6,729 nucleotides of DNA from Chitinophaga pinensis (GTDB lineage Bacteria; Bacteroidota; Bacteroidia; Chitinophagales; Chitinophagaceae): positions 1 through 6,729 of the forward strand of contig CAMCBE010000108.1 of the NCBI GenBank assembly GCA_945872805.1, given 5' to 3'. How positions within the stretch are numbered: the stretch's first letter is position 1; the number at the start of each line of letters is the position of its first letter. The translations under genes were made by a program, and so were the position numbers. Shown here in pieces: positions 1-5,212 of this stretch. The notes under the pieces are model-generated. The model searched no databases and was not told where the DNA came from. It saw nothing but the letters and a program-made list of their open reading frames with translations.

Positions 1-165
1 GCCTCTAAGAGCAGCTACTTTTTGTCCTTTCTTTCTTAACCAATCGATTGCAGCTTCAACATCGCCATTATTTTCAGTAAGGGCTTTACGGCAATCCATC
101 ATTCCAGCGCCAGTCAGTTGACGCAACTTATTTATTTCTGCAGCGGTAATTGTTACTGTTGACAT
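1..165 (-). CDS. tsf: Elongation factor Ts, N-terminal 55 codons (cut by window edge)
   Basis: EF-Ts is the cytosolic nucleotide-exchange factor that releases GDP from EF-Tu during translation elongation. Only the N-terminus is present: the minus strand reads from ATG at 165 to the window edge without a stop. Residues 14-29 carry the EF-Ts signature (LRQLTGAGMMDCRKAL), and residues 30-47 (TENNGDVEAAIDWLRKKG) complete the UBA-like three-helix domain that contacts EF-Tu. The coiled-coil and core exchange domains lie outside the window. The start is supported by a GGAG 7 nt upstream (173-176) and by the usual family N-terminus. It follows rpsB after 70 bp, the standard rpsB-tsf pairing, and is probably the last or near-last gene of the operon. 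Identification is secure despite truncation. Confidence 0.96.
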   Translation of the reverse strand, partial: MSTVTITAAEINKLRQLTGAGMMDCRKALTENNGDVEAAIDWLRKKGQKVAALRG

Positions 166-172
166 ACCTAAT

Positions 173-202
173 CTCCGGCTCCACAATCAACGGATATGGA
201 GC
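173..202 (-). promoter_or_regulatory. tsf translation-initiation region: SD-like GGAG plus small inverted repeat
   Basis: On the minus strand a GGAG (176 to 173) sits 7 nt before the tsf ATG. This is a proper Shine-Dalgarno-like match in a phylum that mostly does without one. Just upstream is a 6-bp inverted repeat, GCTCCA (202-197) and TGGAGC (183-178), around a 13-nt loop. The left arm contains CTCC, which could pair either with its repeat partner or with the SD itself, so the two pairings compete. Whether this tunes tsf relative to rpsB is inference; a 6-bp repeat is only weak evidence. Confidence 0.35.
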
Positions 203-235
203 ACTATTTTAAGTTAAAATGATAATAATTCTACT

Positions 236-1102
236 CTACTTTTTTTGAACAGGCTTTCTTCCACCAGCTCCTGCAGCAGGAACTCTTCTTTTCGGCGGAG
301 CGGCTTTAGCTCTTTTTGATGCATCGCTTTCACTATCTTCCTCAAGTGAGAATTTAGGTGAATTTTCAGCAGAATCATCAGACTCATCTCCTTCCTCAGA
401 TTTTTCAGCTTGACGCTCAGCTAGTCCTTCAGCAATAGCTGCAGTGATGTAGTTTGTGATGATCGCAATCGATTTTGTAGCATCATCATTTGATGGCACG
501 GGGAACTCAACTTTGTTTGGATCGCAGTTGGTATCTACCATTCCGAAAGTCATTACGCCTAATCGTTTTGCTTCAGCCAATGCAATGTGCTCATGTCCGA
601 TATCAATGATGAACAAAGCTGCAGGTACCCTGCCTAGTTGAGCTATACCGCCCAATACTTTTTCCATTTTATCTCTATCTCTAGATAATTGAAGACGTTC
701 TTTCTTAGTGATGTTGTCGAAACTTCCATCAGCCAACATTTTTTCAATGCTCTGCATTTTCTTCACAGACTTACGCACTGTGTTGAAGTTGGTTAACATT
801 CCACCTAGCCAACGCTCAGTAACATAAGGCATATTTACACGCTGTGCACACTCGGTAACGATTTCTTTTGCCTGTTTTTTTGTACCAACGAACATGATCT
901 TCTTACCACTTTTAGCAATATTCTTGAGCGCTGCAGCAGTTTCCTGCAAACAGTCAAGTGTTTTGTTTAGATCAATGATATGGATACCTTTTTTCTCTGC
1001 GTAGATATATGGCAACATCTTGGGATTCCACTTCTTACGGAGGTGACCAAAGTGAACACCCGCTTCCAAGAGTTGCTGATGCAGTGAAGTGTTATTTTCC
1101 AT
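236..1102 (-). CDS. rpsB: 30S ribosomal protein S2
   Basis: S2 binds late to the 30S subunit near the head-body junction and is needed for recruitment of S1-type functions and translation initiation. The 288-residue product has the S2 hallmarks: LLEAGVHFGH (11-20), KWNPKMLPYI (24-33), the GIHIIDLNKT segment (39-48), FVGTKKQAKE (71-80), YVTERWLGGMLTNF (93-106) and MVDTNCDP (188-195). The conserved domain ends near residue 230. Residues 231-262 form a Ser/Glu/Asp-rich acidic stretch and 263-288 a Lys/Arg/Ala/Pro-rich basic tail. Such a charged extension is usual in Bacteroidota S2 and accounts for the length above the roughly 240 residues of the E. coli protein. The ATG at 1102 gives the expected short N-terminus. 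The gene lies 84 bp after rpsI and 70 bp before tsf in the same operon. No strong promoter was found in either gap. Confidence 0.98.
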   Translation of the reverse strand: MENNTSLHQQLLEAGVHFGHLRKKWNPKMLPYIYAEKKGIHIIDLNKTLDCLQETAAALKNIAKSGKKIMFVGTKKQAKEIVTECAQRVNMPYVTERWLGGMLTNFNTVRKSVKKMQSIEKMLADGSFDNITKKERLQLSRDRDKMEKVLGGIAQLGRVPAALFIIDIGHEHIALAEAKRLGVMTFGMVDTNCDPNKVEFPVPSNDDATKSIAIITNYITAAIAEGLAERQAEKSEEGDESDDSAENSPKFSLEEDSESDASKRAKAAPPKRRVPAAGAGGRKPVQKK

Positions 1103-1147
1103 TGTAAAATGTATGTTTTAGATTCTTGTTTAAAATTTTGAAAACTT

Positions 1148-1176
1148 CTGCACCAAACCAATCGGAGATAGTGCAG
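1148..1176 (-). promoter_or_regulatory. Possible hairpin in the rpsI-rpsB gap (S2 leader candidate)
   Basis: In the minus-strand RNA, CTGCAC (1176-1171) can pair with GTGCAG (1153-1148). The 17-nt interior contains a small CC-GAUU-GG hairpin. The element ends 45 nt before the rpsB start. S2 autoregulates its operon through an mRNA leader in E. coli, so a leader here would be sensible, but the stem is only 6 bp and I cannot show conservation. It might equally be a processing site or chance. Confidence 0.25.
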
Positions 1177-1186
1177 CACACTTTTG

Positions 1187-1576
1187 TTAACGTTTGCTGA
1201 ACTGGAAGCTTCTTCTGGCTTTCTTTTTACCAAATTTCTTCCTTTCAACACCCCTAGGATCTCTTCTAAGTAAACCAGCAGCTTTCAATGCAGGCCTAAA
1301 TTCAGGATTCAACGTTATAAGAGCACGGGCAATTCCTAACTTTGAAGCCTCAGCTTGTCCCTTTTTTCCACCACCAGTGGCGTTAATTTTAATATCATAT
1401 TTTCCTGCACCTTCAATAGTGATGATAGGTAATTCTACCTGATTTTGAAGATAGATCTGTGGGAAATATGCCTTATAGTCAAGGTCGTTGACAACGATAT
1501 TACCATTTCCTTTGCTAAGGAAAACCCTGGTAACAGCCTCTTTTCTACGACCAAGTCCGATTTTTTGTTTTTCCAT
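1187..1576 (-). CDS. rpsI: 30S ribosomal protein S9
   Basis: S9 is a small-subunit head protein whose C-terminal tail reaches the P-site tRNA. The 129-residue product has the full family length. It shows the N-terminal IGLGRRKEAVTRV (6-18), the S9 signature GGGKKGQAEASKLGIARAL (68-86), GLLRRDPRGVERKKFG (101-116), and the extremely basic C-terminus ending in the near-universal SKR. That last tripeptide is the part that touches tRNA in structures of the family. The start ATG at 1576 gives the usual short N-terminus. It follows rplM by only 27 bp, the universal rplM-rpsI couple, and is almost certainly cotranscribed with it. No SD-like sequence precedes it; the upstream bases are A-rich, as is common in Bacteroidota. 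Confidence 0.98.
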   Translation of the reverse strand: MEKQKIGLGRRKEAVTRVFLSKGNGNIVVNDLDYKAYFPQIYLQNQVELPIITIEGAGKYDIKINATGGGKKGQAEASKLGIARALITLNPEFRPALKAAGLLRRDPRGVERKKFGKKKARRSFQFSKR

Positions 1577-1603
1577 TATACTTGTTTTGTAATCGTTTTG
1601 AAA

Positions 1604-2047
1604 TTAGAATTTAAAAGGGGTTGGCTGTTGCGCTGTATGCGGATGATTGCTTCCAACATACACAAACAGTTTCTTGTACATTTGACGTCCTAAGCGATTC
1701 TTAGGCAGCATCCCTTTTACAGCTCTCTCTACTATTACCTCCGGACGACGCTTAATCAAGTCCTTTGCAATTTCAATTTTCTGACCTCCTGGATAACCTG
1801 TTACGTGCTGGTATTCCTTGTAATTGATCTTATCGCCGGTAAATACAACTTTTTCACAGTTGATAACGATAACATAATCTCCGCAATCTACATGGGGCGA
1901 ATAATACGCTTTGTTCTTTCCGCGTAATACTGAAGCGATCTTGCTGCAGATTCGTCCCACAGTTTGATTGGTTCCGTCAACAACGTGCCATTGACGTTGC
2001 ACAGAAGCTGCATTTGCATGCTTAGTGGTAAAATGTAGTTTACTCAT
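1604..2047 (-). CDS. rplM: 50S ribosomal protein L13
   Basis: L13 is an early-assembling large-subunit protein bound to 23S rRNA. The 147-residue product has the usual L13 length. W20-V23 (WHVVD), TVGRICSKIASVLRGKNKAYYSPHVDCGD spread over 29-57, the GDYVIVIN strand (56-63), the TGYPGG turn (83-88) and the L13 signature VKGMLPKNRLGRQMYKKL (110-127) are all visible. The tail HPHTAQQPTPFKF is typical of the Bacteroidota form. The first gene of the ribosomal operon, it is preceded by its own promoter-like box (2132-2139) and a structured leader of about 80 nt. The L13 gene is a known site of autogenous control in several bacteria, which makes the leader worth reading as regulatory. The start is 13 nt downstream of the last leader hairpin. 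Confidence 0.98.
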   Translation of the reverse strand: MSKLHFTTKHANAASVQRQWHVVDGTNQTVGRICSKIASVLRGKNKAYYSPHVDCGDYVIVINCEKVVFTGDKINYKEYQHVTGYPGGQKIEIAKDLIKRRPEVIVERAVKGMLPKNRLGRQMYKKLFVYVGSNHPHTAQQPTPFKF

Positions 2048-2060
2048 GTTTACTAATTTT

Positions 2061-2127
2061 CAGATTTTCATCTGGGTTTAAAAATATGTTTCCGCCATCC
2101 CGGAAACAACCCTTCGTTCAGAAAGGG
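2061..2127 (-). ncRNA. Structured 5' leader of rplM: candidate L13 autoregulatory element
   Basis: In the minus-strand mRNA three hairpins follow one another. H1 is CCCTT/AAGGG (2127-2123 with 2114-2110, 8-nt loop). H2 is TGTTTCCG/CGGAAACA (2108-2101 with 2094-2087, GGATGG loop, 8 bp). H3 is CAGAT-GAAA-ATCTG (2074-2061), closed by a GNRA-type tetraloop. A competing helix GGGTT (2112-2108) with AACCC (2078-2074) would enclose H2; it uses the GGG of H1 and the first C of H3, so it cannot coexist with them. The transcript predicted from the TAnnTTTG box begins at about the first base of H1. Leaders for L13 have been proposed in Bacteroidia by comparative genomics, as far as I recall; I cannot confirm that this RNA fits that model. 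Binding of L13 is inferred. Confidence 0.6.
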
Positions 2128-2131
2128 AGCG

Positions 2132-2139
2132 CAAAATTA
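2132..2139 (-). promoter_or_regulatory. rplM operon promoter, -7 box
   Basis: The minus strand reads TAATTTTG followed by C, a perfect match to the Bacteroidota -7 consensus TAnnTTTG. The start point expected about 4 nt downstream falls at 2127-2128, exactly at the first leader hairpin. No convincing -33 TTG was found at the usual distance; the nearest candidate is a poor TTAG around 2161-2164. The box lies just downstream of the terminator of the preceding gene, where an operon promoter should be. Confidence 0.6.
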
Positions 2140-2162
2140 GGGAAAACAGTTGTTTAATTACT

Positions 2163-2192
2163 AAAAAAAAGGTGCTTTTTTTTAAAGCACCC
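2163..2192 (-). terminator. Rho-independent terminator of the Nudix-regulator gene
   Basis: In the minus-strand RNA, GGTGC plus TTT pairs with AAA plus GCACC (2191-2184 with 2178-2171; 8 bp, 5-nt A-rich loop). The stem is followed directly by eight Us (2170-2163). The element lies about 40 nt after the regulator stop codon and just before the rplM promoter, so it separates the two transcription units. It is oriented for minus-strand transcripts only. Confidence 0.9.
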
Positions 2193-2199
2193 TCATAAC

Positions 2200-2234
2200 T
2201 AATTGATAATCAATTAAAAATTTGACAAATTTTT
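2200..2234. repeat. Two abutting perfect AT-rich palindromes
   Basis: Positions 2200-2216 read TAATTGATAATCAATTA (8-1-8 perfect) and 2216-2234 read AAAAATTTGACAAATTTTT (9-1-9 perfect); they share one base. The second overlaps the stop codon of the regulator gene at 2233-2235. With the terminator at 2163-2192 they make three consecutive inverted repeats. They could be protein-binding sites, or RNA hairpins with 3-nt loops at the 3' end of the regulator mRNA. AT-rich palindromes arise easily, so no function is claimed. Confidence 0.5.
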
Positions 2235-2958
2235 AGAATTGCAGCCCCACGAAGCTCTTTCCTTTTACTTTTTCAAACGCTTCCTTATTGAATGAATAAA
2301 GCTTGCCTGGGCGATGAGGCACACCGGATTCCATTTCATGCTCATCCTTAAGCATTCCGGTAGCGAAAAGTTTCTTCCTGAAATTACGTCGATCAAACTC
2401 GATATGAAGTATTTCCTCAAAAAGCAATTGCAGATCCCGAAGGGAGAACTTCTTCTCCAATAGATTGAATATAATGGGCTCCTCCTGGATTTTTTTTCTG
2501 AGCGTAAGCAAACAAGTGTCTAGAATAAGCTTATGATCAAATGCCATAGTAGTGATATCGGCCAAAGGATGCCATTGCAATTCATTATCCAATATGTTTA
2601 ACTGGTGATCTTTTACATTCACCAAGGAAATAAATGCAGTGGTGATAACCCTTCCAGCAGGATGCCGATCAATTGCACTGAATGTTTTCACCTGCTCCAA
2701 AAACATATTTGTAAGCCCTGTTCTTTCCCTAAGCACACGGTAAGAAGCACGGACTAAGTCCTCGTCAACCAACACGTGATCACCAAGCACTGACCATTGT
2801 CCATAAAATTGAGGCAAATCACTCTTGATCAATAAAACTTTTAATACCCCTGCATCATACCCAAATATTACGCAATCAACCGAATTCGAAAATTGAAATA
2901 CCGGAGAACCTACCTTCTTAGGGGTATCATCACTTTTCAATGTATTCACTTCACTCAT
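2233..2958 (-). CDS. Nudix-domain / winged-helix transcriptional regulator (NrtR/AraR-like)
   Basis: The 241-residue protein has the two-domain layout of the NrtR family: an N-terminal Nudix fold (about 20-150) and a C-terminal winged helix (about 165-230). The Nudix-box region runs from about G59 to L82. Compared with the consensus G-x5-E-x7-R-E-U-x-E-E-x-G-U, it keeps E66, R74, E78 and G81 but has D60 for the Gly, V75 for the catalytic Glu after R74, and R79 for a metal-binding Glu. Loss of these residues argues for ligand sensing without hydrolysis, as in most NrtR-like regulators. The C-terminus carries FSLRDLQLLFEEIL (171-184), DRRNFRKKL (189-197) and HRPGKLYSFN (215-224), typical of this winged helix. 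Family members control NAD or pentose metabolism, with ADP-ribose-type effectors in NrtR proper. The gene is divergent from ligA and has its own terminator. The regulated genes are not evident; autoregulation through the palindrome at 2995-3010 is likely. Confidence 0.88.
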   Translation of the reverse strand: MSEVNTLKSDDTPKKVGSPVFQFSNSVDCVIFGYDAGVLKVLLIKSDLPQFYGQWSVLGDHVLVDEDLVRASYRVLRERTGLTNMFLEQVKTFSAIDRHPAGRVITTAFISLVNVKDHQLNILDNELQWHPLADITTMAFDHKLILDTCLLTLRKKIQEEPIIFNLLEKKFSLRDLQLLFEEILHIEFDRRNFRKKLFATGMLKDEHEMESGVPHRPGKLYSFNKEAFEKVKGKSFVGLQF

Positions 2959-2986
2959 ATGGTTTATTGTTATGGGATTAGGCCCG

Positions 2987-2994
2987 CAAAAATA
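2987..2994 (-). promoter_or_regulatory. Promoter -7 box of the Nudix-regulator gene
   Basis: The minus strand reads TATTTTTG, a perfect TAnnTTTG. A start point about 4 nt downstream gives a leader of about 25 nt before the ATG at 2958. The best -33 candidate, TTTTG at 3023-3019, is 24 nt upstream, rather far. It immediately abuts the palindrome at 2995-3010, so a bound repressor there would block it. Confidence 0.55.
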
Positions 2995-3010
2995 ATTTCA
3001 AAATTGAAAT
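2995..3010. promoter_or_regulatory. Perfect palindrome, candidate operator between regulator gene and ligA
   Basis: ATTTCAA-AA-TTGAAAT is a perfect 7-2-7 inverted repeat lying directly upstream of the regulator's -7 box, in the spacer region of that promoter, and 48 bp before the ligA start. A regulator gene with a perfect palindrome in its own promoter is the usual sign of autoregulation; control of ligA from the same site is possible because the gap is only 100 bp. A second copy matching 15 of 17 bases lies inside the regulator gene at 2884-2900. The assignment to this regulator is inference. Confidence 0.55.
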
Positions 3011-3058
3011 AGAAAAAACAAAATCTAAAATTCTACTTTTAGGGTTCAAGATTGAGAC

Positions 3059-5143
3059 ATGCATATTAGCGAAGACAATAGATTTTTCCAAGAAAAAGGC
3101 AAAGAGTTCATTGAAAAGGCAGCAAACATTGCCTTTATCAAGGAAAATATTGACGTCTTGCGCAATGTCATTCGTTTTAATGAACGCAGGTACTATGTGA
3201 TGAACGACCCCATAATAGCAGATTTTGAGTTCGACACACTATATGACTTATTAAAAAAAGCTGAAGAAAGCTATCCAGCACTTATCACTACAGATTCCCC
3301 AACACAACGAGTTGGACCAGGCTTTACAAAACAATTTAATACAGTTCAACACCTTGTTCCAATGCTTTCGCTTGAGAACTCCTACGATGCAATCGATTTA
3401 ATTGAGTGGGATAGAAAAGCACGAGAGTTGTCTGGTATGGAAAACCTAAACTATTGTGTTGAGCCAAAATTTGATGGGGCAAGTATTTCGATTATTTATG
3501 AAAACGATCAATATGTTCGAGGCGCAACCAGAGGAGATGGCATAGCTGGAGAAGACATCACATTAAATCTGAAGCAAATTAAATCAATCCCTCTTTCAGC
3601 TGCATTCTCTTCCTATGGCATTCAACAAATTGAGCTTCGTGGCGAAGTATTGATCAACAAAGAAAATTTTAAAAAATTCAATGAACAGCTTGCAGAGCAA
3701 AACCTCCCTCCTTTAGCGAACCCACGCAATGCAGCATCAGGATCACTTCGCATGAAAGATGCTGCGATGGTTGGTAAAAGAAACCTAGAGGCATTTATTT
3801 ATCATATAGCCTACGTTCAATATGCGAATCATAAATCAGAGATTTCATCACACTCCAAAAGCTTGGAAATGCTCTGGGAATTGGGCTTTAGAAGTCCAGT
3901 TAATGAAAAAAAAATATTCGCAGGGATAGATAAAGTCACCCAATTCTGTGCCGAATACGAAGCGCAACGAGACAACCTACCCTATGAAATTGATGGGCTA
4001 GTCATCAAAGTAAATGAGCTCGCCTTACAAGATAAATTAGGAATGACCACTCATCATCCGCGCTGGGCTATTGCCTATAAATTCAAAGCAAGACAAGCAA
4101 CGAGTAAACTTTTACAAGTAGAATTTCAAATTGGAAGAACAGGCAGCATCACTCCAGTTGCAAAAATTCAACCCGTTCCCATTGGTGGTGTGATGGTTGC
4201 ATCCATTTCACTGCACAATGAAGATTTCATAAAAGAGAAGGATATTCGAATAGGCGACTCACTGCTCGTAGAAAGAGCAGGAGATGTCATCCCATACATC
4301 GTCAAAGCATTTCCTGAGTTAAGGCAAGGTGATGAAATGGAAATCAACTTTCCAACCCAATGCCCGTTTTGTAATGCGGCACTGATCAAGCAACAAGAAG
4401 AAGCTGTTTGGAGATGCCCAAACTATCATTGCGCGGCACAGGTTGTTGAACGCATGATTCATTTCACCAGCAAAGACGCCATGGATATTAGAGGATTAGG
4501 CGATGCCAACATCAGAAAATTTTATGAATTGGGTTGGCTGAACGATATCCCATCCATGTATGAACTGCCTTATGATAAGATGCAACAAATGGAAGGATTT
4601 GGTTCGCGCTCAGTAGAAAATGTAAAGGAGGCCATCGAAAAATCAAAATCACAACCTTTATACCGATTAATCAATGCACTAGGAATTCGCTATGTGGGTG
4701 AAACTACTGCAAAAGCACTTGCACAACAAGTAAATCATTTGTTAGACCTTCAAAAAATGAATAGAGAAGAACTCCAAAAAATTGATGATGTTGGAGTAAA
4801 GGTGGCAGACAGTATTTATCAATTTTTTAGCGCTCCAGAAAATATGGAGATGCTGAATAAGTTAGAAGCCATGGGACTTCAACTTCATAGCATAAAAAAA
4901 CAATCTGCATCAGGTTCATTAAATGGAAAGAGCTTTTTATTTACAGGCAGCTTACTTAAAATGAAACGGACTGAGGCAGAGGAATTAGTAGAAGCGAATG
5001 GTGGTAAAATAGTATCTGGAGTGAGTAGCAAGCTTGATTACCTTATTGTAGGTGAAGACGCGGGTTCGAAGTTAGAAAAAGCAAAAAAAATTGGATCGAT
5101 TCAGATTCTTTCTGAAGATGATTTTATTCAATTAACAAAATAG
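3059..5143 (+). CDS. ligA: NAD+-dependent DNA ligase LigA
   Basis: LigA seals nicks during replication and repair, using NAD+ to adenylate its active-site lysine and releasing NMN. The 694 residues carry all family domains. Domain Ia (about 25-85) has the NMN-site residues Y45, Y46, D55, F58 and D59. The adenylation domain has the catalytic motif EPKFDG (135-140, K137), TRGDG (157-161), ELRGEV (192-197) and IDGLVIK (311-317). The OB fold (about 330-415) includes GRTGSITPVA (359-368) and ERAGDVIP (405-412). A four-cysteine zinc finger (C435, C438, C453, C458) is followed by the helix-hairpin-helix region (about 465-600) and a C-terminal BRCT domain (about 618-694). K137 corresponds to E. coli K115, so the N-terminus is about 22 residues longer. 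No other start codon before domain Ia is available, so the ATG at 3059 is well supported. No clean promoter was found; TACTTTTA (3034-3041) is a one-mismatch -7 box. It is divergent from a Nudix-type regulator. Confidence 0.98.
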   Translation: MHISEDNRFFQEKGKEFIEKAANIAFIKENIDVLRNVIRFNERRYYVMNDPIIADFEFDTLYDLLKKAEESYPALITTDSPTQRVGPGFTKQFNTVQHLVPMLSLENSYDAIDLIEWDRKARELSGMENLNYCVEPKFDGASISIIYENDQYVRGATRGDGIAGEDITLNLKQIKSIPLSAAFSSYGIQQIELRGEVLINKENFKKFNEQLAEQNLPPLANPRNAASGSLRMKDAAMVGKRNLEAFIYHIAYVQYANHKSEISSHSKSLEMLWELGFRSPVNEKKIFAGIDKVTQFCAEYEAQRDNLPYEIDGLVIKVNELALQDKLGMTTHHPRWAIAYKFKARQATSKLLQVEFQIGRTGSITPVAKIQPVPIGGVMVASISLHNEDFIKEKDIRIGDSLLVERAGDVIPYIVKAFPELRQGDEMEINFPTQCPFCNAALIKQQEEAVWRCPNYHCAAQVVERMIHFTSKDAMDIRGLGDANIRKFYELGWLNDIPSMYELPYDKMQQMEGFGSRSVENVKEAIEKSKSQPLYRLINALGIRYVGETTAKALAQQVNHLLDLQKMNREELQKIDDVGVKVADSIYQFFSAPENMEMLNKLEAMGLQLHSIKKQSASGSLNGKSFLFTGSLLKMKRTEAEELVEANGGKIVSGVSSKLDYLIVGEDAGSKLEKAKKIGSIQILSEDDFIQLTK

Positions 5144-5151
5144 CGCTAGAG

Positions 5152-5197
5152 AATTCTTTACACCACCGTGTACTGATGAACGATGGTGTAAAGAATT
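5152..5197. terminator. Long inverted repeat between convergent ligA and asd, probable bidirectional terminator
   Basis: AATTCTTTACACCA (5152-5165) is exactly complementary to TGGTGTAAAGAATT (5184-5197). After one mismatch two more pairs follow, leaving a 12-nt loop (5169-5180). The repeat occupies the 69-bp gap between the converging 3' ends. There is no U-run on either side, so it is not a textbook intrinsic terminator, but the outer stem is A/U-rich and symmetric and its place suits a two-way 3'-end element. Small palindromes TAGCGCTA (5141-5148) and ATCTAGAT (5211-5218) overlap the ligA and asd stop codons on either side. Confidence 0.55.
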
Positions 5198-5212
5198 GAT
5201 TGAGTTAATCAT

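Noticed and set aside
456..641. Plus-strand ORF opposite rpsB
   Set aside because: Antisense shadow of a certain ribosomal gene; no recognisable protein and no initiation signals.
1156..1165. TTGGTTTG on the minus strand before rpsB as an internal promoter
   Set aside because: It has T instead of A at the second position and no -33 element was found; the operon promoter before rplM suffices.
967..1251. Minus-strand ORF bridging rpsB and rpsI in another frame
   Set aside because: Overlaps two certain genes out of frame; composition is that of a frameshifted ribosomal sequence.
1194..1693. Two plus-strand ORFs opposite rpsI and rplM
   Set aside because: Antisense shadows with no family resemblance.
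3034..3041. TACTTTTA as the ligA -7 box
   Set aside because: It lacks the final G of TAnnTTTG and the only TTG upstream (3004-3006) is 27 nt away; too weak to list as a promoter.
4168..4389. Minus-strand ORF inside ligA
   Set aside because: Opposite the OB-fold and zinc-finger coding region; low-complexity Ser-rich translation typical of an antisense frame.
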